In this document: positions 45,850 to 56,230 of the stretch, one piece after another
How positions within the stretch are numbered: the stretch's first letter is position 1
How the letters are laid out: the number at the start of each line of letters is the position of its first letter
Assembly: GCF_031198435.1 (NCBI RefSeq)
Contig: NZ_CP133548.1
Span: 2,452,001 to 2,516,000, forward strand
Origin: Pleionea litopenaei
GTDB taxonomy: Bacteria > Pseudomonadota > Gammaproteobacteria > Enterobacterales > Kangiellaceae
Direction of reading: 5' to 3'
DNA length: 64,000 bases
Position numbers and translations under genes: made by a program
Notes under the pieces: model-generated
The model's database searches: none
What the model was told of the DNA's origin: nothing
What the model saw: only the letters and a program-made list of their open reading frames with translations

Positions 45850-47087
45850 GAACCGCTCCTAATAATTAATCGAGTTGAATAGGCATTCCCTTGAGCACTG
45901 GCCGAAGACATATCAACCGTCAATCCACTTTTAATCAATTCATCTTTAAACGTATTTAACGATTGATAATCTGGCGCGATGACATCCACTCTTAATTCTC
46001 GTTTTCGGCCATCAAAAGTGATTGCCGTAGGTTTGATTTTTTCGAGTGACAAGATTTGCGCTGACGTTGAGTTGAGCAATTTTAAAAACTCACCTTCTTT
46101 GCTTGCACCACCTGCCTTATTGAGTAAGCGCTCGGTTTGACCGAGTAAGTCACCTGCACGCGGACGTCGCGAAAACACTCGAGAAAAATATTGTTCACCT
46201 TGATTGCGCAATACTTGGTTTTCTTGTGAGAGTACAAAATATCGAGAGCCTTGAAATCCGATAAAAATAATAAAGGCGAAAGACGCTGCCCAAATGGCCG
46301 ACTTGTATTTACGCCATTGTAAATTTGATTCCTTCTTGGGAGTGTATTCTTGTTGTAACAATGAAACTGTGGACTTTTCTAAGTGCTGTGAAATAGATTC
46401 AAAATAATCTTCTTGAGTCATAACTTGCGAGATAATCGCTTCTTTCTCATTCCAATAGGATTCGAGATCACCAAAATAAAAAACTCGAGTCACTTCGTCC
46501 GAGGTGACATTTTCTTCCTCAGCACTTTTAGTATCGGCGTGACGCTTGTCCCACAAAAGAGGCAGCAAGTCGCGCTGACAGGACCAAACATTTCCGTCAA
46601 CTTCAGAGACAACCGCAAACTGCTCTTTTAAAATAATTTCAGTCGTATCTTCAATAGGATGTATTAATGCCAGCTCACAGACCAGCTGATCGACTTTAAT
46701 CTCCGCTTGGTCAAACCAATCAAGCCATTGCTTCATATGTTCATGAGTCACCCAATAGACTTCTACCATTCCTTCTTTATCGCGCTTTCCAAAAGCAAAA
46801 TGTAACTGATCGATTGGGTGAGCTAAATGGTCTTCCAAAGTATAGGGCACGGCTCGTTGAATCTGCTTTAGCTGCTTTGCCGGTGTATGAACTTTCTTAC
46901 GAGCAACCTTAGATGCTGGAACCACAATGATAGTTTCGCATCGAGCAGATTGCTCTGCTAACGCGATAAGATCAACAGTCAGCAAACTGCCTCGCTCTTT
47001 CCATTGCTTCTCATCACTGTTCCATACACCCCAATGAAGCTCATCTCGCGCTTCATCGGGTAGTTGAATAAACAACCTATCTTTCAT
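45846..47087 (-). CDS. gspL: Type II secretion protein GspL
   Basis: Assembly-platform protein of 413 residues that recruits the ATPase GspE. The N-terminal two-thirds (1-235) are an actin-like cytoplasmic domain (LFIQLPDEARDELHWGVW). A transmembrane helix lies near 260 (SAIWAASFAFIIFIGFQG), and the last 130 residues are a periplasmic ferredoxin-like domain. The start overlaps the gspK stop by one base. Confidence 0.93.
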   Translation of the reverse strand: MKDRLFIQLPDEARDELHWGVWNSDEKQWKERGSLLTVDLIALAEQSARCETIIVVPASKVARKKVHTPAKQLKQIQRAVPYTLEDHLAHPIDQLHFAFGKRDKEGMVEVYWVTHEHMKQWLDWFDQAEIKVDQLVCELALIHPIEDTTEIILKEQFAVVSEVDGNVWSCQRDLLPLLWDKRHADTKSAEEENVTSDEVTRVFYFGDLESYWNEKEAIISQVMTQEDYFESISQHLEKSTVSLLQQEYTPKKESNLQWRKYKSAIWAASFAFIIFIGFQGSRYFVLSQENQVLRNQGEQYFSRVFSRRPRAGDLLGQTERLLNKAGGASKEGEFLKLLNSTSAQILSLEKIKPTAITFDGRKRELRVDVIAPDYQSLNTFKDELIKSGLTVDMSSASAQGNAYSTRLIIRSGS

Positions 47088-48196
47088 TAAAACTCTCCAA
47101 AGTATCGAGTAACTACACGAAACTCAGCTTTATCTTTTTGTCCGCCTGTTCTCTCAACCAAACTGCGCATAACAAACACTGCGCCTTTTAAGTTAACTTG
47201 AATTCTTATGACAAAATAATTACTGGTAAACACGATTCGGTCCGTGTTGATTTTGGTGTTATCAGGCAATTGCGCTTTAAAACTGGCATCGTCAAACCCA
47301 TCTTCTGGACGATTAGCAATAATGGATTGCGCAAGAGAGGCATCAATGCCATCATCCATTGCCGTTAGAAGTATCGCTTGCTCAGGTAATAAGGTATTCA
47401 CATTAATCGTATTAACATCGTTGCGCGGCAAAACACAAACATAGTCTTTTAATGCTGCATACACTTCTGCTGAATATCCCTTAACCATGCGAAGTTCTGA
47501 TTTGCTGGCCATTAGCGAGTTGGCGGCACGGTAAGGAACCTCGAAGCCAGTGTAGAGTAAGTCTTCGGCACCATCGATCCCAGTCGGTAAATCGTCCTGA
47601 TCGATCCAATCAACCACTGGAGCGACTAAGGAGTCAGCGGTCACACCCTGCAAATCCGCTTGTTTTAAAATTTCATTGATTAAGTTGCTGTAGATCTCTT
47701 GGCTTCTTGGCTTTTTCGGATTATTTGGATCCGATGAAGGCGTATTGCGTTGAGCATTTTGATCTCGATTAAGCTCTCGTTCGTCGCTTCGAGGCTCATC
47801 TCTTGATGAATCATCTTTCGATCCACCGCCACTATTCTGTGCGGCAGTATCTAACGAATTCAAGTTAAAGCACGTCTGCGCATCACGAACCGACCCTTTA
47901 ATCATCCCTCCCTCTATTGGAAATTCAAAAGGAGTGGTTGCCCATGGTTGATTTAAGTGCACAACGTCATCGCTATCGAACCCCAAGGCCAGCCAGTTCG
48001 ATGCTAACGACTCACCACCTAAAGCTAATTGATACGCTTGGTCACGTCCAAGCATCAAGGTTGTTCTTCTCTCACTGAAATTAGCTTGCTCAATAAGTTG
48101 CGCAGAAATCAAACTGACCAAGGCGACAATGACAATCACAAGAAGCAGCGTAACGCCTCGCTGCTTCGTTGGTACTTTCTTTTGGAAGGCGCTCAC
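47087..48196 (-). CDS. gspK: Type II secretion minor pseudopilin GspK
   Basis: Large minor pseudopilin of 369 residues at the pseudopilus tip. The prepilin site is RGVTLLLVIVIVALVSLISA, lacking the glutamate at position 5, which is normal for GspK. Residues about 118-166 form a hydrophilic, low-complexity insert (SGGGSKDDSSRDEPRSDERE), noted separately. The C-terminal half has the helix-hairpin-helix-like fold (EVYAALKDYVCVLPRNDVNT). Overlaps gspJ and gspL ends. Confidence 0.94.
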   Translation of the reverse strand: MSAFQKKVPTKQRGVTLLLVIVIVALVSLISAQLIEQANFSERRTTLMLGRDQAYQLALGGESLASNWLALGFDSDDVVHLNQPWATTPFEFPIEGGMIKGSVRDAQTCFNLNSLDTAAQNSGGGSKDDSSRDEPRSDERELNRDQNAQRNTPSSDPNNPKKPRSQEIYSNLINEILKQADLQGVTADSLVAPVVDWIDQDDLPTGIDGAEDLLYTGFEVPYRAANSLMASKSELRMVKGYSAEVYAALKDYVCVLPRNDVNTINVNTLLPEQAILLTAMDDGIDASLAQSIIANRPEDGFDDASFKAQLPDNTKINTDRIVFTSNYFVIRIQVNLKGAVFVMRSLVERTGGQKDKAEFRVVTRYFGEF

Positions 48197-48813
48197 TGGC
48201 CACCGCCTAGTGGATAGACTTGAGTAACCAACCCAAAGTCTTCAAGTTCTATAATGACTTTTACGGCTTTCGGCTTTAGTGTCGCTAAATCGTTTCGGTT
48301 ATAATTGGCTAGGTCACTTTGCGGCCAACTGTCTATCCATTGCTCTTCAGTATAAAATTCAACTTCAAACTTGGCAACTTTTGTAATCAATGAGCGTTCT
48401 ACAATTTGATCCGTTGAAGCAATATCTAACATCAACCATTGCTCGCGAATAAGGTCACCTTCCTTCAACCGATAGGTGACTCGTTCCATTTCAGTTCTTG
48501 GCAAATTCGCCGGATTGCGTTTTCCCTGACGAGTAAGACTTAAAAAAGATTCCTCGGCACTTTTATCTCCCATCAACGGGGGTAAAAGGTCGCCAAACTC
48601 ATTACGAACGGCGCGATCAGCGAGTAGTTGAATATCTAAACTAATTCGCGTCATGGCTCGCTGAAGTTCTGCAAGCCGTTCATCATTTGCCTCTTGATTT
48701 TCTTTCGTTTTGATTGCTTGACTTAAAATAGAAAAAGCCGATGCCGCTATAAACGCAGTCACCGCAACTGCAATCAGTACTTCTAATAAACTAAATCCTT
48801 TTGTCTGCTTCAT
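48193..48813 (-). CDS. gspJ: Type II secretion minor pseudopilin GspJ
   Basis: Minor pseudopilin of 206 residues. Prepilin motif GFSLLEVLIAVAVTAFIAAS has the peptidase site after G7 and E5 of the mature protein. The ATG is 7 bases after the gspI stop, and the end overlaps gspK by 4 bases. With GspI and GspK it should form the pseudopilus tip. Confidence 0.95.
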   Translation of the reverse strand: MKQTKGFSLLEVLIAVAVTAFIAASAFSILSQAIKTKENQEANDERLAELQRAMTRISLDIQLLADRAVRNEFGDLLPPLMGDKSAEESFLSLTRQGKRNPANLPRTEMERVTYRLKEGDLIREQWLMLDIASTDQIVERSLITKVAKFEVEFYTEEQWIDSWPQSDLANYNRNDLATLKPKAVKVIIELEDFGLVTQVYPLGGGQ

Positions 48814-48819
48814 TGACGT

Positions 48820-49245
48820 TTACCTCCTAGGATCTTTCTCAGGAGGACGTCCGACAAAAGCTGTCAGTGTCGCTAAAGTGTATTCTTCATCATCTTTGAT
48901 GGTGACGCTAACATCCACTCGGCGTAAAGAGTCAACCGTCGTTTTAGATACCACTTGCTTCCAGGTCCACTCACGATTGAGCATCTCTATATTGCCGCGA
49001 GTTGTTCCCAATTCAGGCCAAGCATCTTCAACCTTCATCTCACCCAACTGATTATTTGCAACATAATGAGCAAAGGTTTTTTCAATCTGCCGAGTTTGAT
49101 TTTTAGTACCATTTAAGAGAGAAGAGCTAAGTGCCATAAGTCCAGTCGCCAAAATCGCTAGAGCAATAAGCACTTCTAATAGTGTGAAACCCTTGGTTCT
49201 TATAGCATTGAGCTTGTGATTCGCATTACAAGTTGAGGAAATCAT
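48820..49245 (-). CDS. gspI: Type II secretion minor pseudopilin GspI
   Basis: Minor pseudopilin of 141 residues. The prepilin motif GFTLLEVLIALAILATG lies after an 18-residue leader, longer than usual. The ATG at 49245 has a strong AGGAGGTGA six bases upstream within gspH, so this start is supported. The gene overlaps gspH by 20 bases and precedes gspJ by 6. Confidence 0.94.
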   Translation of the reverse strand: MISSTCNANHKLNAIRTKGFTLLEVLIALAILATGLMALSSSLLNGTKNQTRQIEKTFAHYVANNQLGEMKVEDAWPELGTTRGNIEMLNREWTWKQVVSKTTVDSLRRVDVSVTIKDDEEYTLATLTAFVGRPPEKDPRR

Positions 49246-49867
49246 CTTCTTTCACCTCCTCTCGTAAGTTGCCGCTCATGGCATCTGATAATTGTACTTC
49301 GCCTAGCATAGTACCGGTCACTAAATAATATTGAGGATCATCATCAACCCAACCAATGGCAAATTTAAAATCATTCATTTCGCCAGACGACAATATAAAT
49401 ATTTGCGGAGGTTCAATTGGCTTTTCGTCTTCTTCCTCAAAAATATTGACATCTTTTTCAAAGATATCGACATCATCTTCGTCCTCTGAAAATAATGTGC
49501 TCCCATCTACAAGCAATTTCACTTCAAGAGTTTCAGGTATTTCTTTCTCTGTGAAAAACTCATCGTCTTCTATCGGTAGCCACTTTTCATTTTCTGGATC
49601 GAAAAGATAAAACCAATACTTCTGCTCTTCGACTCGAATGCCAATATCAATGCCACGCAATAAAGTTTCATCTTGAGCTTGCTTGACCAGCGCATAAAAT
49701 CGTTTTGCGTTAGTTTCTAACTCAGACTTTCTATCATCCCCAAAACTTAACGCTGCTACAGACACTAAAACACCAGCAATAACCAGAGCTATAAGGATTT
49801 CCAACAATGAAAAGCCTCGACTATCAAGTCGAGCGTTAATCTTCATTATTTTGTTGGATTTAGTCAT
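49226..49867 (-). CDS. gspH: Type II secretion minor pseudopilin GspH with acidic insert
   Basis: Minor pseudopilin of 213 residues, longer than many GspH proteins. The prepilin motif is GFSLLEILIALVIAGVLVS. An acidic insert at about 127-153 (EDEDDVDIFEKDVNIFEEED) contains a DVDIFEKD/DVNIFEEE near-duplicate. The rest, FYALVKQAQDETLLRGIDIG and VTGTMLGEVQLSD, is family-typical. It precedes gspI with a 20-base overlap. Confidence 0.92.
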   Translation of the reverse strand: MTKSNKIMKINARLDSRGFSLLEILIALVIAGVLVSVAALSFGDDRKSELETNAKRFYALVKQAQDETLLRGIDIGIRVEEQKYWFYLFDPENEKWLPIEDDEFFTEKEIPETLEVKLLVDGSTLFSEDEDDVDIFEKDVNIFEEEDEKPIEPPQIFILSSGEMNDFKFAIGWVDDDPQYYLVTGTMLGEVQLSDAMSGNLREEVKEDDFLNL

Positions 49868-49891
49868 TAGTCACTCTGGCTATAGATAGCT

Positions 49892-50356
49892 TTATTGCTC
49901 TTGGTTCTTTAGCTCTTTGATATGCTCATCGACATTCCAATTGAACACGTCTTTAGCTTTTCCTTCACCGCCTTCTTGCTTATCGTTTCCTAGTGAAACA
50001 ATTTCAAAATCACCTTCTCCGTATTCAGCTGGAGATAAATATAAGTAATCGTTGCCCCAAGGATCGGTTTGAATTTTCTTCAAGTATCCCCCACGAGGGT
50101 AAGAATTCGGCTCTGGATTGGTTTCTGGTTTTTCAACTAATGCGGCAAGACCTTGTTCCGTTGTCGGATAGAATCCATTGTCATTGTAATACCGCATTAA
50201 ACCAGACTCATAGGCCTCGAAATCGCTCTTTAATTTTAAGTACTGTGACTTCTCAACTTCGCCAAAGAAATTACCCACCACTAGAGAACCTAAGATGCCA
50301 ATAATTACTAGGGCGATAAGAATCTCCATTAAAGAAAATCCACTATGTCGTTGCAT
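49892..50356 (-). CDS. gspG: Type II secretion major pseudopilin GspG
   Basis: Major pseudopilin of 154 residues. Prepilin cleavage site HSGFSLMEILIALVIIGILG, with the E5 glutamate. The calcium-site and loop region include YPRGGYLKKIQTDPWGNDYL, and FYPTTEQGLAALVEKP, the GspG signature. It should assemble the periplasmic pseudopilus shaft. The cognate prepilin peptidase GspO is not in the window. Confidence 0.96.
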   Translation of the reverse strand: MQRHSGFSLMEILIALVIIGILGSLVVGNFFGEVEKSQYLKLKSDFEAYESGLMRYYNDNGFYPTTEQGLAALVEKPETNPEPNSYPRGGYLKKIQTDPWGNDYLYLSPAEYGEGDFEIVSLGNDKQEGGEGKAKDVFNWNVDEHIKELKNQEQ

Positions 50357-50390
50357 AAAACTTTTCTCCTACTTAAATTAAAAACCGATG

Positions 50391-51614
50391 TTAACCAGCG
50401 AGTAACTGGTTCATCTGGAATATTGGTAATAAAATTGCTAAAACAATGGTTAAGACAAAGCCGCCCATCACCAAAATCATAACCGGCCCCACTAAAGAAG
50501 TGAGCGTGTTAACGAAATGTTCAAACTGTCGTTCTTGATTATCGGCAGCCTTTTCTAACATTCTATCGAGTTCTCCCGAAGCTTCACCACTGCCTATCAT
50601 ATGCAACATCATCGGAGGAAAGTGCCCGGTGGCAGTCAATGACGCTTTTAATGAAGCACCTTCTCTCACTTTAAACGTTGCCTCATGCACCGCCTCTTTT
50701 AATTCTAAATTAGTCATAACATCGCCAGAGATTTTCAAGGCCTCTAACAAGGGAACCGAACTCGAATTTAGAATTGAAAGCGTTCTAGAAAATCTAGCTG
50801 CGTTAATATTCCGGCTGACTCGACCAAATAATGGCAACTTTAGTATCTTACTGTGCCACCCTTTCAAGCGTTTGGGATTACTGAGTAACCACTTAACCAA
50901 TGAGATCAAAGCAAATATGCCGATGCCTAAATAGATTCCGTAATTAATTATAAAATCACTGGTCGCTATTAATGCTCGCGTTAAACCTGGAAGCTCGCCA
51001 CCCATATCGCTATACGAACTCACAATTTTGGGTACAACGTATGACAACAAAAATACAATAATGCCTAAACTGACTATCGCCAGAATAATGGGATAGGCTA
51101 ACGCCGAGAATATCTTTGAGCGCATTTCTTCTCGTCTTTCGGTATAGTCTGCCAATCGATCAAGTACTGCGTCTAAATGACCAGACTTTTCACCCGCAGC
51201 AACCATTGAGCAATAAAGACTATCGAATACGCGAGGATATTCGCGAAGGGCGTCGGCCATTGTATGACCTTCGACAACACGCGAGCGAACCCCCATCATC
51301 ACGGTTTTTTGTTTCGGCTTTTCACATTGGTCCGCCACGGCTTTCAATGTTTCTTCAACAGGAATTGCGGCATTAATAAGTGTTGAAAGTTGTCGCGTGA
51401 CTAATGAGAGATCGGAAGCGCTCATTCCAGGCGAGGAGAACAAAGGTTTTCGCGACTGTTGTTTACGATGCTTTTCAGTGACCGCTTCAACTTCTAACGG
51501 AACTAAACCTTTCTCACGCAGATTTTGACGAATTTGCTTAGGTGTATCGCCCTCAACAATGCCTTTCTTTTGACGACCTTTTTGATCAAGAGCTAAGTAT
51601 TCAAATGCTGCCAT
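50391..51614 (-). CDS. gspF: Type II secretion inner-membrane protein GspF
   Basis: Polytopic platform protein of 407 residues with two homologous cytoplasmic halves (LSLVTRQLSTLINAAIPVEE and FSRTLSILNSSSVPLLEALK) and three membrane spans (IILAIVSLGIIVFLLSYVVP is one, TLTSLVGPVMILVMGGFVLT another). It overlaps the gspE stop by one base and precedes gspG by 34 bases. Confidence 0.96.
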   Translation of the reverse strand: MAAFEYLALDQKGRQKKGIVEGDTPKQIRQNLREKGLVPLEVEAVTEKHRKQQSRKPLFSSPGMSASDLSLVTRQLSTLINAAIPVEETLKAVADQCEKPKQKTVMMGVRSRVVEGHTMADALREYPRVFDSLYCSMVAAGEKSGHLDAVLDRLADYTERREEMRSKIFSALAYPIILAIVSLGIIVFLLSYVVPKIVSSYSDMGGELPGLTRALIATSDFIINYGIYLGIGIFALISLVKWLLSNPKRLKGWHSKILKLPLFGRVSRNINAARFSRTLSILNSSSVPLLEALKISGDVMTNLELKEAVHEATFKVREGASLKASLTATGHFPPMMLHMIGSGEASGELDRMLEKAADNQERQFEHFVNTLTSLVGPVMILVMGGFVLTIVLAILLPIFQMNQLLAG

Positions 51615-53194
51615 TAGTCTTCTCGCGTCACTCTTAATACTTCCTCAACGGTGGTCATTCCCTCCAGTACACGATTACGTCCATCGGTACGAATCGAAGG
51701 GCTAAACTTACGCGCATGACGCTCAATTTTTTGTTCGCTTTCGCCGTTATGAATCATGGTGCGCATTTCTTCGTCAACTAACAACAGTTCGAACAAACCT
51801 TGTCGACCTTTATATCCCAATTGACGACAATCTTCGCAACCCACCGCTCGATAAATCGTAGGCGGTTGATTACGATCAAATCCCATTAGTTCACACTCAG
51901 TTTCATCAGCGGTGTAAGGCTCTTTACAACTACCGCATAAGGTTCGCACAAGTCGCTGCGCCAGTACCCCAAGCATAGAAGAGGATAGTAAGAAAGGTTC
52001 AACACCCATGTCGACCAATCGAGTGACCGCACCAACGGCCGTATTAGTATGCAAGGTCGATAATACTAAGTGTCCGGTTAACGAGGCTTGCACTGCAATT
52101 TGTGCGGTTTCTAAATCTCGAATCTCACCAACCATCACCACATCGGGATCTTGTCGTAAAATCGCTCTTAAGCCACGAGCAAAGGTCATGTCGACTTTGC
52201 TATTAACTTGAGTCTGTCCAATACCATCGAGCAAATATTCGACGGGATCTTCAACGGTAAGAATGTTTCTTTGTTTGCTATTTAGCATGGTTAGCCCAGC
52301 GTACAAGGTGGTGGTTTTACCACTACCTGTCGGGCCCGTGACCAGAATAATTCCATGCGGTTTGTGGAGTATGCTGCTCATTTGTTGCATCAACGCCTTC
52401 GGCATACCCAAATGACTAAAGTCTAATCGGCCGGCTTGTTTATCTAAAAGACGCAATACCACTCGCTCGCCATGACTTGACGGCATGGTAGATACCCGCA
52501 CATCCACCGCTCGGTTGGCAATTCGTAATGCAATTCGCCCATCTTGTGGAACCCGCTTTTCAGCGATGTCGAGCTTCGCCATAACTTTAATACGCGACAC
52601 AAGTAACGGCGCAAGTTTACGACTCGGAGATAATACTTCGCGTAATACGCCATCGATACGAAAGCGCACCGTTAATTCTTTCTCGAAGGTTTCTATGTGA
52701 ATATCCGAAGCATTTTCTTTGATGGCTTCAGTTAGCAATGCGTTGATCAATTTAATGATGGGAGCATCGTCTTCATTTTCGAGCAGATCTTCCGTTTCAG
52801 GCAACTCTTCGGCCAATCGAAATAAATCCATTTCTTCGCCGATGTCTTCCATTGCTTGCATGGCTTCGGAAGAATCATTTTGATAAACCATGCCCAAGTG
52901 CTGCTCAAACTCGGCATCATCAACAAGCTTTAGAGTTAACGACTTATCGAGGAAACGACGAACTTCGATTAACGCGTCTTGAGTAAAACTTTCACGAGCA
53001 ATGACTTGTGCAGGCTCACTGGCATCATCAACGACCACTATTCCACTACGACGAGCAAACCCAAAAGGCAGTCGAGCTCGAATGATGGCGTCATCGACCA
53101 ACGCTTCTCCATCGCTAATTGTATCCAGTTCATTTACCGGCTGCATATCAGCATCAACAACGGTCGAGTCTTGTTCGGTAAACTCAGTTGCCAT
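51614..53194 (-). CDS. gspE: Type II secretion ATPase GspE
   Basis: Cytoplasmic secretion ATPase of 526 residues. An N-terminal N1E-like region (1-150) binds GspL. Walker A is [14 protein letters not shown]; Asp/His boxes and Walker B lie in [18 protein letters not shown]; and the zinc element has CGSCKEPY and CEDC. Completeness indicates a working motor. The end overlaps gspF by one base, and the start overlaps the gspD stop by 11 bases. Confidence 0.97.
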   Translation of the reverse strand: MATEFTEQDSTVVDADMQPVNELDTISDGEALVDDAIIRARLPFGFARRSGIVVVDDASEPAQVIARESFTQDALIEVRRFLDKSLTLKLVDDAEFEQHLGMVYQNDSSEAMQAMEDIGEEMDLFRLAEELPETEDLLENEDDAPIIKLINALLTEAIKENASDIHIETFEKELTVRFRIDGVLREVLSPSRKLAPLLVSRIKVMAKLDIAEKRVPQDGRIALRIANRAVDVRVSTMPSSHGERVVLRLLDKQAGRLDFSHLGMPKALMQQMSSILHKPHGIILVTGPTGSGKTTTLYAGLTMLNSKQRNILTVEDPVEYLLDGIGQTQVNSKVDMTFARGLRAILRQDPDVVMVGEIRDLETAQIAVQASLTGHLVLSTLHTNTAVGAVTRLVDMGVEPFLLSSSMLGVLAQRLVRTLCGSCKEPYTADETECELMGFDRNQPPTIYRAVGCEDCRQLGYKGRQGLFELLLVDEEMRTMIHNGESEQKIERHARKFSPSIRTDGRNRVLEGMTTVEEVLRVTRED

Positions 53195-55232
53195 CGTTCT
53201 TCTCTTGCTTTTTGTCTATTTTCTTATCTTCTTCCATCGACTTTTCAAACGACGGTGGCAAGGTCAAGCTGTCATCCCATTCTGGCAACATTGGCGTATC
53301 ATCGTCATCCATTAAGGTTACACCTTGTGCCCGCATTTCTATTTGCTTGCCACGAATATAATTGTATTTTCGCGAACTCAACTCATGAATTGCCGTATCA
53401 TCTCGTAAAATTTTTGGGCGAATAAAAACCATTAAGTTGCGCTTTGTTTTCGTCGTTCGATTTGAACTGAATAAACTACCCAGCAATGGAATGTCACCTA
53501 ACACAGGCACTTTTTCTGTGCTCTCTTGAATGTCTTCATCCATCAAGCCACCGAGTACAACCATACCGCCATCATTCACTTGAACGGTGGTTGTGATTTG
53601 TCGTTTATTAGTGATGATATCGGCACCGGTTGTTCCAGCGATTGACGACACTTCTTGTTCGATTTGTAAACGAACGGAGTTTCCTTCGTTAATGAGTGGC
53701 GTTATTTTTAATTTGATGCCTACGTCTTTGCGATCAACCGTAGTAAACGGATTTGAATTATTGTTACCTAATGCCGAACCAGTAATAATTGGAACTTCTT
53801 GACCAACACTAATGGATGCTTCTTCATTATCTAAGGTGGTAATGCTCGGAGTTGAAAGTACATTCGATTCAGTGTCTCGTCCCAGCGCTTGAATAATCGC
53901 TCCCCACTCTACATCACCGCTAGAGTTTGTCTCTCCGAAACCAAACACAACTCCTTGAGAGCCTGCCAATGCTTGAGCAAGCGCTTGACCATTGTCGCCT
54001 TGACGGCGCACCGGATTCTGATAAACGTTACCATCTTCATCACGTACAAACTCGCCACCGGTTTCTTGGCCACGTAACGCAGCAATGCCCGCGGCAACAG
54101 AAACATTCGAAGTACCCGTATTCCCAAAGTTCGTAAATGCCCCGGCAGCCGACAAGAGCTGTACGCCGAGTTGCTTGAGACCAACATCCGATACCTCGGC
54201 AATTATGGCTTCGACATGAACTTGCGCGCGACGAATATCCAGTTGACGAATGACCGCTTCAAATGATTTCAACATATCTGGCGCTGCGGTAATAACGAGC
54301 GAGTTAGTATCTTCATGGGCACGAATCGAATAAGGCTTTGCAGATGATCGTTTCTGCGCTTGGGCTTTAGGATCTTCTGACTCTATTGATTCCCCAACAC
54401 CTTCTAATAGCTGGGCAACTTCCGTCGCTTTGGCGTAATTTAGATAGATAACTTTTGTATTTCCATCACTGTTGTTTTCACTATCCAGTCGCGCTATCAA
54501 TGCTCGTAATCGCAAGCGATCTCTTTTTTCAGCCGACAATAAAATGCTGTTGGTTCGCTCGTCTGCCACGAAGCGAGGTTGTGACGCAGCAACATCTTTC
54601 TGGGCATTCTGTTTTTGCAAAGTTTCCATAATGCGCACAACTTCAGAAGCAGCGGCATGTTGTAACTCAATCACTTCTATTTCTTCATTACTTTCATGAT
54701 CGATTTGTTGAATGACTTTAACAATTCGATCAACGTTCGCTTTTGAGTCATGCAGCAAAAGCACATTGGTTGCACGAATTTGTCCCATATGCATTTTTTG
54801 AGGGATTAATTGACGAAGCACTGGAACCAGCTGAGTAACGTCAACATTTTCGACCTTAATAACACGAGTCACTTGCTCATCGGCAGGGGCATCGAGTGAT
54901 CCTGAGTCGACCCGAGTGGCGTCTTGTTTTACTTCTTGGTCTTGTACGACTTTAACAATATTGCCTTGCTCAATGACACCAAAGTCATTCAATTTAAGAA
55001 CGCTTAAAAACAGTCCCCAGATTTCATCTTCATTTAAAGGCTGCTGTGAAATTACATTCACTTTTTTACCCTTAACCCGATCGCTTAAGATAATTGTTTT
55101 TCCGGTGAGCCGGCTAACCGTCTCTATAAACACTTTGATATCGGTGTCTTTCAGATTAACGGTTGCTTGTCCTGCCCAAGACACCGGAATCATGGCGCAC
55201 ATCAAAAGTCCGGCTAAGCAGCGCTTGATCAT
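53184..55232 (-). CDS. gspD: Type II secretion secretin GspD
   Basis: Outer-membrane secretin of about 682 residues. The ATG at 55232 follows AAGGAACC and gives a signal peptide ([18 protein letters not shown]); a longer frame from 55259 adds nine residues. N0-N3 domains include [20 protein letters not shown], and the secretin core holds [20 protein letters not shown] and [17 protein letters not shown]. It overlaps gspE by 11 bases and follows gspC by 41-68 bases. A GspS pilotin is not in the window. Confidence 0.96.
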   Translation of the reverse strand: MIKRCLAGLLMCAMIPVSWAGQATVNLKDTDIKVFIETVSRLTGKTIILSDRVKGKKVNVISQQPLNEDEIWGLFLSVLKLNDFGVIEQGNIVKVVQDQEVKQDATRVDSGSLDAPADEQVTRVIKVENVDVTQLVPVLRQLIPQKMHMGQIRATNVLLLHDSKANVDRIVKVIQQIDHESNEEIEVIELQHAAASEVVRIMETLQKQNAQKDVAASQPRFVADERTNSILLSAEKRDRLRLRALIARLDSENNSDGNTKVIYLNYAKATEVAQLLEGVGESIESEDPKAQAQKRSSAKPYSIRAHEDTNSLVITAAPDMLKSFEAVIRQLDIRRAQVHVEAIIAEVSDVGLKQLGVQLLSAAGAFTNFGNTGTSNVSVAAGIAALRGQETGGEFVRDEDGNVYQNPVRRQGDNGQALAQALAGSQGVVFGFGETNSSGDVEWGAIIQALGRDTESNVLSTPSITTLDNEEASISVGQEVPIITGSALGNNNSNPFTTVDRKDVGIKLKITPLINEGNSVRLQIEQEVSSIAGTTGADIITNKRQITTTVQVNDGGMVVLGGLMDEDIQESTEKVPVLGDIPLLGSLFSSNRTTKTKRNLMVFIRPKILRDDTAIHELSSRKYNYIRGKQIEMRAQGVTLMDDDDTPMLPEWDDSLTLPPSFEKSMEEDKKIDKKQEKNDGN

Positions 55233-55300
55233 GGTTTGGTTCCTTACCTTAAACGTCATAAATAAATACCTGTCTTAAAATTCTTTTTGTTCTTTGCCAA

Positions 55301-56230
55301 TCATCGCTCAGAGCGTTCATCTAATCGGATGACCACTTCTTGTGCCTCGCCATTTCTAAGCAAGCTTAAGCTTACTTCTCGGGCACTCGAGAGCGTTTCT
55401 TTTAGCATTAATAGTTGCCCCGGATCATTCAGAGCAATGCCGTTGATATTCGTAACGATATCGTTACGACGAAGCTTCAATTCGTTAAACAAGCGGCGCT
55501 CTTTTCCGGGAGATATTTTTACGCCTTGCAACATGCCATTTTCCATAACGGGTTCCCAACGCAGCATATCTTGAATGCTGCTCGGATCGGCTTCGAGCTT
55601 CCGCTTTATATCTGAGAGATCTCGTTGAATTCTTGGGTTATCGACCACCACACGTTCAGAGCCTTCACGAGAGTCGGTCTTTAACAATGCCGGTTTACGC
55701 TCATCATCCATGGTTATCACGGACGCTTCTTGCTCTAGCTCCAAGCTCTCTAATTTACCCGCACGGTTTAGAATCACTTTGGTCGGTAAGACTTGATGCA
55801 AGGTTGCTCCACTACCGCCGGTAATCTTATCGCCAATAAAATACACTTCTTGATCACCGCCACCGGCTTCAATGATCGCCGCTGCTCGTTGCTCATCATC
55901 AAAAGCGTAAATACCGCGAAGTTTCAGAGGTAATTGAGTTCTAGCGGCGGCAACTTCGACCACTACGTCTTCTTGGGGTTTGGCATCCGCATCACCAAAC
56001 AGGTGTTTGCTGACGATGGCATCAACGGATACGCGGGTTGGTTGGCTGGCAGTTTGCGCGCGAGAAACCGGCGCTGCTTGAATTTCATAATCCGCGGTGA
56101 AGGCGTCAACCCACAGCCAAATTAACTTGGCCAGTAAAAACAGGCTAATCACTGTTAACACCAACGCGGCAATTTGAGACCAACGCTCTGGCTTATTCAG
56201 CTTTTGTACTAAAGATGCATCTAACTGCAT
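55301..56230 (-). CDS. gspC: Type II secretion protein GspC
   Basis: Inner-membrane protein of 309 residues linking the platform to the secretin. An N-terminal transmembrane helix (WSQIAALVLTVISLFLLAKL) is followed by the homology-region domain (LPLKLRGIYAFDDEQRAAAI) and a C-terminal PDZ-like domain (KLRRNDIVTNINGIALNDPG). It heads the gsp operon. Confidence 0.94.
   Translation of the reverse strand: MQLDASLVQKLNKPERWSQIAALVLTVISLFLLAKLIWLWVDAFTADYEIQAAPVSRAQTASQPTRVSVDAIVSKHLFGDADAKPQEDVVVEVAAARTQLPLKLRGIYAFDDEQRAAAIIEAGGGDQEVYFIGDKITGGSGATLHQVLPTKVILNRAGKLESLELEQEASVITMDDERKPALLKTDSREGSERVVVDNPRIQRDLSDIKRKLEADPSSIQDMLRWEPVMENGMLQGVKISPGKERRLFNELKLRRNDIVTNINGIALNDPGQLLMLKETLSSAREVSLSLLRNGEAQEVVIRLDERSER

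Noticed and set aside
52979-53425. 148-codon plus-strand frame across gspE/gspD junction
   Set aside because: Antisense to two strongly supported T2SS genes; composition unlike a real protein.
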